This document shows, one piece after another, positions 27,664-37,445 of a DNA stretch of 64,000 nt. The DNA comes from Symbiodinium natans (Eukaryota > Sar > Dinophyceae > Suessiales > Symbiodiniaceae): positions 902,079 through 966,078 of the forward strand of contig CAJNDS010000335.1 in the NCBI GenBank assembly GCA_905221605.1, in the 5' to 3' direction. Numbering within the stretch: the stretch's first letter is position 1; every line of letters starts with the position of its first letter. The notes under the pieces are model-generated. The model worked only from the letters and a program-made list of their open reading frames with translations. It had not been told where the DNA came from and made no database searches. Position numbers and translations under genes: made by a program.

Positions 27664-28070
27664 GAACGAGGATGCCCCAAAAAACGGCGAAAGCCCTCAA
27701 GACCCGCAGTTTCGGGTTTAGGGTTTGGGGTTTGGGGTTAGGGTTTAGGGTTTAGGTTCGGGGTCGAGGATTTTGGGGTTTGGGGGGCTTGGGACCAGCC
27801 AAACGAAGATGCTGCAAACCCAAAAGAAACAACGCCACGGAGCCCAAGACCCGCAAAATCGCAAGCACAGGGGAGCATCCGAAGACGACAACGTCACGCC
27901 ATGACCAAGAGACAAAGAGTCTCCTGTAGACCTTTCTTTTTGTATGATAGTCGCTTCCGATTTCTCGATGCAGGCTTCGGGATTAGAGGTACCCAAAGAG
28001 CCCGATACCCCTTTAGTAAGGAATATACTCTAAATCGAAATCAGGATCCCTATATACATTAAGGTAGATT
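27664..28070. other. Unique sequence with long open frame, uncertain coding
   Basis: From about 27785 a + frame stays open for nearly 90 codons (PNEDAANPKETTPRSP and later RRRQRHAMTKRQRVSC) to TAA near 28068. A second + frame is open too. NEDA occurs in three nearby places. It may be an exon tail or decayed coding sequence. Confidence 0.3.
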
Positions 28071-28195
28071 ACTTGGTTAAGGGAGATTGGGATCTTTGAA
28101 GGCTAAACCCTGAACCCCAAACCCTAAATTTAAGAGCCTCCGGCTCAAGCCGCCGACCCCGCAGGAGAACAAGTTTAAGGTGATTTTGTTTGCGG

Positions 28196-28425
28196 TTCCT
28201 GTTGGGGGGGGGTGGGGGGGTGGGGGGGGGGGGTGGGGGGGGGGGGGTGGGGGGGGGGGGTGGGGGTGGGGGGGTTGGGGGGGCGGAGGAGGGTAAGGGG
28301 GGGGTAAGGGGGGGGGGTAACGGGGAAAGGGGTTTTTCCTCCGGCCCTGTGCGAGAAACGGTTATGGTCTCCGCGGGGTACCCCCCCCTACCCCCCCCCC
28401 CCGCCCGCGTTTTGGGGGGGTAAGG
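28196..28425. repeat. G-rich low-complexity tract
   Basis: About 130 bases of nearly pure G with single T interruptions, then a GTAAGGGGGG repeat and a C-run. It would translate to polyglycine and is not a gene. Strong quadruplex potential. Confidence 0.9.
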
Positions 28426-28474
28426 AGGGAAAGAGGGAGGTTTTCACCTCCTTTTCCCATCCAACACGCCGCCA

Positions 28475-28672
28475 GACCCTAAACCCCAAACCCCAAAACC
28501 TAAACCCCGAACCCCAAGCCCTAAACCCTAAACCCCAAACCCTAAACCCGAAACCCTAAACCCCAAACCCTAAACCCTAAACCCCAAACCCCAAACCCTA
28601 AACCCTAAACCCTAAACCCCAGACCCTAAACCCCAAACCCTAAACCCTAAACCCTAAACCCTAAACCCCCAA
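28475..28672. repeat. CCCTAAA/CCCCAAA array
   Basis: Intermixed heptamer variants on the 5' side of the next island. Confidence 0.93.
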
Positions 28673-28686
28673 GCTCCAAAGCTCAG

Positions 28687-28765
28687 CCAGGCCGCAGCGG
28701 CCCTCCAGGCGAGTCAGCTCGCGGCCTTGGCCGGCGACCACGTGGCCTGGACACGGAAATTGAGG
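28687..28765 (+). CDS. Exon-like island, alanine-rich
   Basis: AGCTCAG precedes and GTTTAG follows. Twenty-six codons contain QAAAALQASQLAALAGDHVA. Helical. Unknown product. Confidence 0.42.
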
Positions 28766-28885
28766 GTTTAGGGTTTAGGGTTTAGGGTTTGGGGTTTAGG
28801 GTTTGGGGTTTGGGGTTTAGGGTTTAGGGTTTAGGTTTTAGGGTTTAGGGTTGAGGGTTTAGGGTTTAGGGTTTAGGGTTGATTT

Positions 28886-29142
28886 AGCATGAATGTATTT
28901 AGAATTCCTATTGGTGATTAACCCCTCTAGATCTATAAGAAGCCGTAGCAGTTTAATGTTTGTTGGTCCCCTATATCGATTACACCGAGATTCCAATACC
29001 TCCTAGTTATGCAGTTTTGCTTAAATTTGAGCTTCCCTGGTATGTTCCAAGCATTGTTCAGGAAATAAACGGGCCATTGGAGTTGTTTTTGTCGGAAAGC
29101 GCGATCAACATTCGGAATCTCGCGTCCTGCAGCCTGGCCTAG
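28886..29142 (+). CDS. AT-richer open segment of unlike composition
   Basis: From about 28960 the frame reads YIDYTEIPIPPSYAVLLKFE, then LPWYVPSIVQEINGPLELF, ending LASCSLA and TAG. The stretch is visibly poorer in G and C than the other islands and has no telomeric unit. Possible source: organelle-derived DNA or a foreign insert; no family recognised. Confidence 0.35.
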
Positions 29143-29144
29143 CT

Positions 29145-29345
29145 AAAAACCCGAAAAACCCTAAACGTCCTAAACACCCTAAAAAGCCCCAAAAGCCCTA
29201 AAAGTCCTAAACACCCTCAAAGCCCTAACAAGCCTAAAAGCCCTAAAAACCCTAGAAGCCCTAACAGCACTAAAAGCCCTAAAAGCCATAAAAACCCTAA
29301 AAACCCCCAAAACACCTAAAAACCCTAAAAACCCTAAACTCTCAA
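29145..29345. repeat. Diverged array with AAAGCCCT units
   Basis: CCCTAAAAA and GCCCTAAAA units with AAG insertions. An octamer or nonamer derivative of the telomeric repeat. Confidence 0.85.
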
Positions 29346-29845
29346 AAAGCCCAGCCATCAGGGCACATGTCCCATTTTCTTTGGGGGTATAATGGTCACC
29401 CTACTCCCTAAACGCATTAAGGGATACGAAGACCCAGCTGGGGGGCCCCCGGAGTCCCTTTTAAAGGGTTTAGGATTTAGGGTTTAGGGTTTAGGGTGTC
29501 AGGGTGTTAGGGTGTTAGAGTTTAGGGGGTCTTCCTAGCCTAAGTAACTACCAGCATTTTCTCCTCACAACCCTATAAGTCTTTGGGCTGTGTCATGGCG
29601 CCCAAGCCACCCCAAAGCGTGTCTGGTGCGTCATGTTGCGTCCTGACCCTAAACCCTAAACCCTGGCGGGTCCACAACAGACCCGCGCAAAACTGTGGCC
29701 CCACCAGCAAACCTGAGATGCAGGACTTAGGTCACCGCCTTTAGTTGAGAAATGACGCCTTTCTGCTCCCCAGTGCGCCCAAAAGCAAGAACTTCCAGCC
29801 ATTCCTGCCCAGAAGAAGGTTTAACCTTCTCGGAACGGATTAGAC
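29346..29845. other. Mostly unique sequence; no gene seen
   Basis: Short TTTAGGG tract at about 29465-29500. The rest is single-copy, without a splice-bounded frame. Confidence 0.5.
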
Positions 29846-30062
29846 GATGTAAACCATGGACGTCATCATGCTTGGGCCATGGATGCTCTCTTCTCATCAG
29901 AGCAGAATAGACCATGGACGTCATCATGCTTGGACCCTGGATGCTCTCTTCCCAGAACGGAGTAGACCATGGACGTCATCATGGTTGGGCCATGGCAGTG
30001 CAGAAAACATGTAGACCATGGACATCATCATGCTTGGGCCATGGATGCTCTCTTCTAACTAT
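29846..30062. repeat. Minisatellite, 49-58 bp unit, four copies
   Basis: ACCATGGACGTCATCATG recurs at about 29852, 29911, 29966 and 30015, each time followed by a CTTGGGCCATGGATGCTC-like half. No coding role is evident although some frames stay open. Confidence 0.85.
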
Positions 30063-30345
30063 GGTGAAACAAACGTGTTATTTAGACCCAGTGCTGGGCA
30101 GAAGCGGATGCAAGCAAGACAGGGCTTAGTTTAGGACACGTCGAAAGTGCGAAGTAGTGCAAAAAAACCCCACAAATACCAGTGCAGTCTACGGATGCCC
30201 AAAAAATTGCTGGATAGTTTTGGATGAAAATTGGGGGGAAGAGGTGATGGGCGAAACCCAGGAAACATCGGTATTTACAGGGGATTCTGAGGGCAACAGA
30301 GCTAAACTGCCGAAAACGCGTGGGTCTGTTATGGCCCCGCCTAGC
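30063..30345 (+). other. Unique sequence with short open frame
   Basis: A + frame from 30157 reads YGCPKNCWIVLDENWGEE, then TQETSVFTGDSEGNRAK, and runs into CCCTAAA. It is protein-like, but no start or splice signals could be fixed. Confidence 0.3.
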
Positions 30346-30476
30346 CCTAAACCCTAAACCCTAAACCCTAAACCCTAAACCCTAAACCCTAAACCCTAAA
30401 CCCTAAACCCTAAACCCTAAACCCTAAACCCTAAACCCTAAACCCTAAACCCTAAACCCTAAACCCTAAACCCCAA
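30346..30476. repeat. CCCTAAA array
   Basis: About eighteen perfect heptamers. Confidence 0.97.
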
Positions 30477-30606
30477 AGCGCGCGCGAAACGCAGTAATCA
30501 TTGTAAACACCTTGAGCGGCCCTAAAAACAAACCGACAAAGCCCCAAGCCAAACTTAACGAAACTTGCAGGCTCATGTGTGCCCACAGCACTAGACCCTG
30601 AAGCAA

Positions 30607-30717
30607 TCTTAGAGGTTCATGGGTGGTTACAAGCATCGGGTTGTAACCACTTGCAGCTCTCGTTGCCCTACTTGTAACCGTTGTTATAACTGATAACTAC
30701 CCATGAACTTGCAAGTA
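30607..30717. mobile_element. MITE family B, diverged subfamily
   Basis: CTTAGAGGTTCATGGGTGGT at the left and ACTACCCATGAACTTGCAAG at the right are inverted. The interior GTTGTAACCACTTGCAGC differs from the main subfamily. The copies near 33767, 36868 and 45165 share the GGTTACCC-type arms. Confidence 0.75.
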
Positions 30718-30722
30718 AGTTC

Positions 30723-30912
30723 TAAACCCTCCTAAACCCTAAACCCTGAAACCCTGAAACCCTGAAACCCTGAAACCCTGAAACCCTGAAACCCTGAAAC
30801 CCTAAACCCTAACCCTAAACCCTAAACCCTAAACCCGAAACCCTAAACCCTAAACCCTAAACCCTAGACCCTAAACCCTAAACCCTGAACCCTAAACCCT
30901 AAACCCTAAACA
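30723..30912. repeat. CCCTGAAA octamers then CCCTAAA heptamers
   Basis: Seven CCCTGAAA units at 30744-30802, then CCCTAAA with CCCGAAA and CCCTAGA variants. Confidence 0.95.
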
Positions 30913-30920
30913 GCGCCGAG

Positions 30921-30953
30921 GCCGGGGCTGTGCATCTGGCGGTGGAGGCCCAG
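30921..30953 (+). CDS. Short exon-like island
   Basis: CGCCGAG precedes and GTGAGC follows. Eleven codons, AGAVHLAVEAQ, phase 0 to 0. CCCTAAA upstream and TTTAGGG downstream. Confidence 0.38.
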
Positions 30954-31003
30954 GTGAGCCTTGGGGCCCCAGAGACGCCCAGCACCCCCAGGGCTCTACA
31001 TGG

Positions 31004-31300
31004 GTTTAGGGTTTAGGGTTTAGGGTTTAAGGGTTAAGGGTTTAGGGTTTTAGGGTTTAGGGTTTTAGGTTTTAGGGTTTAGGGTTTAGGGTTTTGGGTT
31101 TTGGGTTTTGGGTTGTAGGTCTTAGGTTTTAGGTTTTAGGACAAGAGGGGACCCCAAGAATGGACCCGAAAACTCGGATCCCCTTAGAATTAGGACAAGA
31201 GGTCCAAGTTTAGGGGTTTAGGGTTTAGGGTTTAGGGTTTAGGGTTTAGGGTTTAGGGTTTAGGTTTTAGGTTTTAGGACAAGAGGGGACCCCAAGCGCC
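31004..31300. repeat. TTTAGGG tracts with a 37-bp direct repeat
   Basis: Bases 31122-31158 and 31260-31296 are identical; each ends in GACAAGAGGGGACCCCAAG. A third partial copy, TTAGGACAAGAGG, lies at 31190. Telomeric units separate the copies. Confidence 0.85.
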
Positions 31301-32110
31301 AAGAAGGTATCCCTCAGAGCGTAAACCCCCGACATGGGTTTAGGGCTTTAGGGCTTTAGGGTTTTCAGGGTTTTCAGGGTTGAGGGTTTTGGGGTTTAAA
31401 CCCTAAACCCTAAACCCTAAACCCTAAACCCTAAACCCGAAACCCTAAACCCTAAACCCTAAACCCGAAACCCTAAACCTAGGGGTTTGTAGGGTTGCGG
31501 GGCTTCAGGGGCGCTTGGGGGTTTTGGGGTTTTAGGGGCTTCAAGGGTTTAGAGTTTCGGGTTTTGGGGGTTCACATTGTCTTCATCACAACTATACACA
31601 CACCAAGCGTTAGATTTCGTTTCCGTAGTGATTGGGAAATGAGATACGCCTTTGACTGCCTGAACGAGTCGATGTAGTGCCTCGTGGCTCCCCCCTCCCC
31701 TTCCCCACCGTTGTGGTTGCAGGTTGGTTTAGGGTTTAGGGTTTAGGGTTTAGGGTTTAGGGTTTAGGCTGGTTTGGGGTTGAGGGTTTTGGGGCGTGTG
31801 GGGATTCTCCCCCCCGCGCCCGGTGGTGGCAGCTGCGGGTCGCTTGTAGGGTTAGAGGGCTTAGCTTGTAAGGGCTTAGGGTTTTAGGGTGTTTTTGGAA
31901 GCTTTAGGATCATGATCTAGATGCTGCCCCGCCCCCGAAATTGGGGTTTAGGGCTTCTGGTTTAGGGCCCCCTTGCGTTTCGGCTTAGGGCTTAGCGGTC
32001 TCGGGGCTCGGGGGTTTAGGGCTTGCAGAGTTTGAAGGTTTGGGTAGTTCCCCCTGCTTATCTAGAATCCTTGTCCGAACCGACCCCCCCCCAGCCCCCT
32101 GTTACCTTTC
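31301..32110. other. Mixed telomere-like and unique sequence; no gene seen
   Basis: CCCTAAA at about 31395-31480, GGGTTTTGGGG-rich DNA to 31570, unique sequence, TTTAGGG at 31725-31768, then diverged repeat. A 60-codon frame at 31495-31677 is mostly repeat-derived. Confidence 0.55.
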
Positions 32111-32335
32111 GTGCAAGCTTGCGTTAAGCAACATCTTGCCATGAAGAAAACTTAAGAATAGTTTCAAAACCCAGATGAATTCTTTTACAACTCGTCATGG
32201 TACGCGCTCAGTTTGCAAACAAGGGGGCTGTGCCCCCGCCCACTAACCTCGCCGTCTATTTCGAATCCATTCAAAGCCCGGTGAACAAAGCACCGCGTTT
32301 GCAAATGGGACAGGGCTTCCCCCGCCCCACCTCAG

Positions 32336-32368
<33 letters not shown>

Positions 32369-32700
32369 CTTTTTTTGCCGTGCGAGCTTGCGTTAAGCAA
32401 CATCTCTGAAGAAAACTTATAGTAGAAGCCAAAAGTTGGAAACTCAATAGCCTCAATCCCTAAGAGTACAGTATACGGAATCCCAGCACTATTTGTCCTT
32501 AAAAATGGTTTCCAACTTTTTGGGGTTTACCGTAATGGTTTCAAAACCCATATGACTTCTTTCCAACCCGTCATTGTAGGCACCCAGTTTGCAAATGCAA
32601 ATGGGGGGGCTGCGCCGCGCCCAACCCCTATCCGAATCCATTCGAAGCCCTTCAAAGCATCGTGTTTGCAAATGGGGGGGGCAGAAACGAAAGGGTCCCG
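32111..32700. repeat. Duplicated 215-bp unit with nested element and C-run
   Basis: The unit at about 32111-32325 (AGCTTGCGTTAAGCAACATC, CAGTTTGCAAAC, GAATCCATTCAAAGCCC, CCGCGTTTGCAAATGGG) recurs at about 32379-32695. The second copy is interrupted at about 32416-32533. A C(28) run separates the copies (32338-32366). Confidence 0.8.
32427..32524. mobile_element. Nested palindromic element
   Basis: GCCAAAAGTTGGAAAC and GTTTCCAACTTTTTGG are inverted around about 65 bases. It occupies the interruption in the second copy of the duplicated unit, so it inserted after the duplication. Confidence 0.65.
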
Positions 32701-32795
32701 TCACCCCTAGGAGAACAAAAGGTCCCGCCAGACCTGGCAAAAAGCAAACGCCCACCTAGGAAAGGAAGGTCCCCTTCCACGCCTAGTGAAAAAAG

Positions 32796-33020
32796 GTTTA
32801 GGGTTTAGGGTTTAGGCTTAGGGTTTTAGGGATTAGGGTCTTAGGGTTTAGGCCCTTCAGGTACCGTAAGAGAGCAAAAAAGGGCACAGAAGAGGAGGCT
32901 TAAGTTGAGATTCTAGAGCTCGAGTCCGACGTATCGTTTAGGGTTTAGGGTTTAGGGGGGTTTAGGGTTTAGGGTTTAGGGTTTAGGGTTTAGGGTGTAG
33001 GGTTTAGGGTTTAGGGTTTG
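32796..33020. repeat. TTTAGGG tracts
   Basis: Heptamers at 32796-32850 and 32936-33020 around a short unique piece. Confidence 0.93.
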
Positions 33021-33172
33021 GGGCTCTTTAATCATCGAGGGTTTTGGGTTTCGGGCTTGGGGTTTAGGGCCAATGCTCTGCCGACTGCGCACGGCCTGTG
33101 CTTTTGTTCGCATTCCCAGCACGATGCCTCCTCGTCGCCTTCTTCCACTAAATGATCGCCTAAACCCTAAAC

Positions 33173-33302
33173 TACTTGGAGGTTCATAGTACTTAATAAC
33201 CCAACTATAACTGTACTTCCAACCCAATTGTAACCATATTAGGGCACTTAAAGAGCTAATAGGTGGGTCAGAAGTACAGTCATGATTGGTGTTATAAGTA
33301 AA
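33173..33302. mobile_element. MITE family B copy
   Basis: TACTTGGAGGTTCATAGTAC starts it. The interior has ATATTAGGGCACTTAAAGAG and TGGTGTTATAAGTA. The right terminus is eroded. It lies between a TTTAGGG and a CCCTAAA tract. Confidence 0.8.
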
Positions 33303-33309
33303 TCCGAAG

Positions 33310-33450
33310 AGTTAAACCCTAAACCCCAAGCCCGAAACCCTAAACCCTAAACCTTAAACCCTAAACCCTAAACCCGAAACCCTAAACCCGAAACCCTAAA
33401 CCCTAAACCCTAAACCCTAAACCCTAAACCCTAAACCCTAAACCCTAGAC
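33310..33450. repeat. CCCTAAA array
   Basis: Heptamers with CCCGAAA variants, on the 5' side of the next exon. Confidence 0.95.
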
Positions 33451-33461
33451 TTGGGGACCAG

Positions 33462-33536
33462 GAGCTGGCGAAGCGAGCCTTCTCCAAGCGCTTGGAGTGC
33501 AGCGCGTCCGGGGGCCCTGGAGGGCGGTGCTTTTGA
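33462..33536 (+). CDS. Possible terminal exon
   Basis: GGACCAG precedes. The frame reads ELAKRAFSKRLECSASGGPG and ends at TGA. Flanked by CCCTAAA on both sides, so it lacks the usual downstream TTTAGGG; that fits a last exon with no following donor. Confidence 0.42.
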   Translation, partial: ELAKRAFSKRLECSASGGPGGRCF

Positions 33537-33540
33537 GGGG

Positions 33541-33690
33541 CCCTAAACCCTAAACCCTAAACCCTAAACCCTAAACCCCAAACCCTAAACCCTAAACCCT
33601 AAACCCCAAACCCTAAACCCTAAACCCTAAACCCCAAACCCTAAACCCTAAACCCTAAACCCTAAACCCTAAACCCTAACCCTAAACCCT
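33541..33690. repeat. CCCTAAA array
   Basis: About twenty heptamers with periodic CCCCAAA variants. Confidence 0.96.
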
Positions 33691-33764
33691 AAAACCTTGA
33701 AGGGGTTTAGGGTTCATTTAAGCCCTGGATTCTCAACTGCTTTCAGGTTTGGCTTGTGGGTTTG

Positions 33765-33830
33765 GGGTGTGACTATAGTTACCCTAGGTACAAGCCCAGT
33801 TATAAGTACCCATGAACCGCCAAGTAAATC
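33765..33830. mobile_element. MITE family B right-arm fragment
   Basis: ATAGTTACCCTAGGTACAAG and ATAAGTACCCATGAACCGCC match the right half of the diverged subfamily. Confidence 0.6.
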
Positions 33831-34045
33831 CTAAACCTTAGCCCTAAACCCTAAGCCCTAAACCCTAAACGTACCCATGAACCCAAGCAAATCCTAAACT
33901 CGAAGCCCTAAACCCTAAACCCTAAACCCTAAACCCTAAGCCCTAAGCCCTAAACCCTAGGTCCTAAACCCTGAGTTCCTTGCACCGGTCGTGGTGCTAA
34001 GAGGCAAGACTTGCAAGGCATCGAGATCGGAGATCCCTAAACCCC

Positions 34046-34172
34046 AGACCCCTGGGAGGATCCAAAAAGCAGATCCCCTTAAGGGTTTAGGGTTTAGGGT
34101 TTCCTCAAAATGACCCAATGGTAGTCTAGGGTACTATTTGGGGTTCTACTTTTTGGATCCTCCCAGGGGTTT
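34046..34172. mobile_element. MITE family C, with telomeric units in the loop
   Basis: CCCCTGGGAGGATCCAAAAA and its complement TTTTTGGATCCTCCCAGGGG bound the element. After GATCCCCTT the loop turns into AAGGGTTTAGGG units (about 34080-34109) before the unique TCCTCAAAATGACC part. Confidence 0.8.
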
Positions 34173-34226
34173 GGGTCCGTGTCTCTTGCGTGGAAAATCC
34201 GCCCCTCTCTGCAGTCGCACTGCAAT

Positions 34227-34345
34227 GAACCCTAAACCCTAAACCCTAAACCCTAAACCCTAAACCCTAAACCCTAAACCCTAAACCCTAAACCCTAAAC
34301 CCTAAACCCTAAACCCTAAACCCTAAACCCTAAACCCTGAACCCT
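34227..34345. repeat. CCCTAAA array
   Basis: About sixteen perfect heptamers. Confidence 0.97.
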
Positions 34346-34362
34346 AAGCCCTTCTGCTTGAG

Positions 34363-34434
34363 GTACCATGTGCTCATTGGACTGCACCTGGCCCGGGCAC
34401 CAAGCGAGGGAGAGGGGTGGGGCAGAAGGACGCA
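34363..34434 (+). CDS. Exon-like island
   Basis: GCTTGAG precedes and GTTTAG follows. The frame reads YHVLIGLHLARAPSEGEGWG. It ends in phase 2. CCCTAAA upstream and TTTAGGG downstream. Confidence 0.4.
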
Positions 34435-34837
34435 GTTTAGGGTTTGGGATTTAGGGTTTAGGGTTTAGGGTTCAGGGTTCAGGGTTCAGGGTGAACCCTG
34501 AAGCCCTAAGCCCGACAATCCCCACCCAGAAGCCCTGTGAGGACCGCGACAGCGGATTTCCTCTTACATAGGGGGCTTCCGAAACTGAAGGGACTAAGAC
34601 TATCCAGTAATTCTTGTCGAGACCCACCTAGGGGTCTGGGACAGCAGCCCTGACTCCAACCGCGAAGCCCTGAACCCTTCCGCACTCGCACCGCGTTTAG
34701 GGTTCAGCGTTTAGGGTTGAGGAGGGCTTAGGGTTTAGGGTTTGGGGAGGGTTTAGGGTTTAGGGTATCTGAAGTTGGGGGTCGGACCCTGAACCTCTAC
34801 AGCTTCAACTCCACCTAGGCGTCTGGGCTTTTGTGCA

Positions 34838-35037
34838 TCCCTAAACCCTAAACCCTAAACCCTAAACCCTAAACCCTAAACCCTAAACCCTAAACCCTAA
34901 ACCCTAAACCCTAAACCCTAAACCCTAAACCCTATACCCTATACCCTATACCCTATACCCTAAACCCTATACCCTAAACCCTAAACCTCAAACCCTACAT
35001 AAACCATAAACCCTAAACCCTAAACCCCAAACCCTAA
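34838..35037. repeat. CCCTAAA array with CCCTATA block
   Basis: Heptamers with a homogeneous run of CCCTATA (about 34930-34960). Confidence 0.96.
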
Positions 35038-35106
35038 GTCGACAACTGGAAGTCTCGTCCTTAGTTCCGCAGCTGTCTGCCATGGCTAAGCATCATATTC
35101 CAGATT

Positions 35107-35552
35107 TCTGGGAGGATCCGAGAAGTAGAGCCCCCGAATAGTGCCCTATACTACTCTTGGGTCATTTCTGTGAAGTGCATGCTTGCACTTAGTGACACGT
35201 TAGGAACGAATGCCGCGTGTTGCAGGCGTTCGTTGCTCAAGTGATGTAGCAACGTAATGCCGCGTGTTGCAGGCACTCGTTGCTGAGGTGATGTACCAAC
35301 GTAGCCTCTTCTTGAAAAGGCCCGCCCGCTCCACCCTATTTGAAGGATTGTGGGGTGTCGAGCGCTCTTGGCTGCCGTAAGCGCAAGCCAAGGTGCGACT
35401 CTGTGACGCCGCCTGCGCGTTTATGCATGCAAAAATGTGATAGCGCGCATCTCGAGCTCGTGTGAGGTCGCGTTGCTTGTTGTGTACACTTGAGGCATAG
35501 TTCCAGTGTCAGGTACCCTTAAGGGGATCTACTTCTTGGATCCTACCCTGCA
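35107..35552. mobile_element. MITE family C with a 330-bp insertion
   Basis: CTGGGAGGATCCGAGAAGTA at the left and CTACTTCTTGGATCCTACCC at the right are the family C ends. The interior is expanded by about 330 bases at 35180-35505, which include a duplicated GAATGCCGCGTGTTGCAGGC-like unit (about 35208 and 35255). Confidence 0.65.
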
Positions 35553-35627
35553 CAACTCCCAAGCGCTGCAGGCCCCACAGCAAACTCCAAAAAGCTGGAG
35601 CATCCTCATCCCCATACCCCAAAAGGT

Positions 35628-36058
35628 AAACCCTAAACCCTAAACCCTAAACCCTAAACCCTAAACCCTAAACCCTAAACCCTAAACCCTAAACCCTAAA
35701 CCCTAAACCCTAAACCCTAAACCCTAAACCTTGTTCCAGCCTTTTGGAGTTGACCGGCCAAGCACCTACCGCACCCTTAACCCCTAAACCCCTAAACCCC
35801 TAAACCCTAAACCCCAAACCCTAAACCCTAAACCCTAAACCCTACACCTAAACCCTAAACCCTAAACCCTACACCCTACACCCTACACCTAACACCTAAA
35901 CCCTAAACCCTAAACCCTAAACCCTAAACCCTAAACCCTACACCTAAACCCTAAACCCTAAACCCTACACCCTATACCCTACACCCTACACCTAAACCCT
36001 AAACCCTAAACCCTAAACCCTAAACCCTAAACCCTAAACCCTAAACCCTAAACCCTAG
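35628..36058. repeat. CCCTAAA and CCCTACA arrays
   Basis: A perfect array at 35628-35729, a short unique piece (TTGGAGTTGACCGGCC), then a long array with interspersed CCCTACA and CACCTAAA to 36058. Confidence 0.96.
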
Positions 36059-36079
36059 ACCCATCCGTGGAGCTCCAAG

Positions 36080-36139
36080 GAATCGGGTCAGCTCAACGAT
36101 GCTCTGCGGATCATGAAGAAGGCCCTGCGCGCGACATAG
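36080..36139 (+). CDS. Possible terminal exon, TPR-like
   Basis: CTCCAAG precedes. The frame reads ESGQLNDALRIMKKALRAT and ends at TAG. GQLNDALRIMKKAL resembles the first helix of a tetratricopeptide repeat. Confidence 0.42.
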   Translation, partial: ESGQLNDALRIMKKALRAT

Positions 36140-36865
36140 GGTTTAGGGTTTAGGGTTTAGGGTTTAGGGGTTAGGGGTTTAGGGTTTAGGGCTTGGGGCT
36201 TAGGGTTTACGGTTTAGGGAACTCCAGTCCTTTTCTCTTGCTTCTACTTGCACCTCAAGGGTTTAGGGTTTAGGGTTTGGGGTTTAGGGTTTAGGGTTTG
36301 AAGTGCAGACATACTTGGGATGTAAGTTGCATGAACCTCCAAGTAAGCCTCAAAGTTAGGGGTTTGGGGCTTGGGGTTTAGGGTTTAGGGCAGAAAACTC
36401 TGGGCCCTGAACCCCCCCAAAGCCCAGGTAAACAAACCCTAAACCCTAAACCCTAAACCCTAAACCCTAAACCCTAAACCCTAATCTCTAACCCCAAAAC
36501 CCAAACCCAAAACCCTCAACCCTAAACCCTAAACCCTAAAAACCCTAAAGGCTACTGGGGAACCAGCCCGTTTGAGGAATGTCGTGATGGCCCACTTCTA
36601 ATCGTATCCCCTAACGCCACTCCACTTCCCTCCAGCCTTAAACCCTAGACCCTAAACACCCTAAACACCCTAAAAACCCTAAACCCAAAAAGCATTAAAA
36701 ATGCTTCCACGCAGCCCTCGCGAAGGGGTTAGGATGTTTAGGGTGTAGGGTTTAGGGTTTAGGGTTTAGGGTGGGGGTCAACGTCAGGGAGTGCGCTTTT
36801 ATGATTTCAGGGCTCCTAGCCGAAGCACTCAACTCTCAACACTTCAGCCCTATGCCCTAAACCCC
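36140..36865. repeat. TTTAGGG and CCCTAAA tracts with a family B fragment
   Basis: TTTAGGG at 36137-36215 and 36258-36300, a family B right end at about 36313-36346 (ATGAACCTCCAAGTA), CCCTAAA at 36435-36545, then degenerate units and TTTAGGG at 36740-36770. No gene seen. Confidence 0.85.
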
Positions 36866-36867
36866 TT

Positions 36868-36965
36868 ACCTGGAGGTTCGTGGGTAGTTGTGTAAGTAGA
36901 GTTCTAAGTAGGGTAACGACAGCTGCAGTTGGGTTGTTGCCTTCTTCAGGGCAACTGATATACCC
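36868..36965. mobile_element. MITE family B left-arm fragment (diverged subfamily)
   Basis: CTGGAGGTTCGTGGGTAGTT followed by GTAAGTAGAGTTC. CCCTAAAACC begins where the right arm should be. Confidence 0.6.
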
Positions 36966-37133
36966 CTAAAACCCTAAACCCTAAACCCTAACACCCTGAA
37001 CCGTTTTTGAAACTGCCCGGGAACCTCCCAAACCTTTCAGCCGAAAGAGGCTCTCACGTGTTCCCGGCAAGAGGGCAACAAGCAGGCCTCGGGGCCTGAA
37101 AATCGGCATCTTTCTGGGCAGTTCAGGGTTTAC

Positions 37134-37291
37134 TAAGGGGCAGAGGGACCCCTAGAAGGGAGCCTTAATCTTATTCCCCTATTTCACTTTTCGAACCTGT
37201 TTTTATACCTTATATGGCCCCTATATATTTAAGTAGACCCTTAGTTTCCCCCAAAAAACCCTTAGGTCCCTAATAAGGGTCCCTGTCCCTT
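37134..37291. mobile_element. Possible palindromic element, singleton
   Basis: AAGGGGCAGAGGGACCCCTA at the left and AATAAGGGTCCCTGTCCCTT at the right are imperfectly inverted around an AT-rich core. No second copy in the window. Confidence 0.5.
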
Positions 37292-37445
37292 GGTTTTGGC
37301 GGGCGTTTAAGGTGCGTAGGGTTCTGGGATCGGACGCGAGGACGGGCAAACAAAGCCTTTGAGGGGATTTTCAGGATTTCTTTTTGCTTTTATTTTATTT
37401 GTTTATTTTTTTTGGGGGGGGGTGTTGGGGTTTGTGGTTCAGGTT

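Noticed and set aside
28190-28423. Polyglycine frame
   Set aside because: Translation of a G-rich tract; no flanking coding signal.
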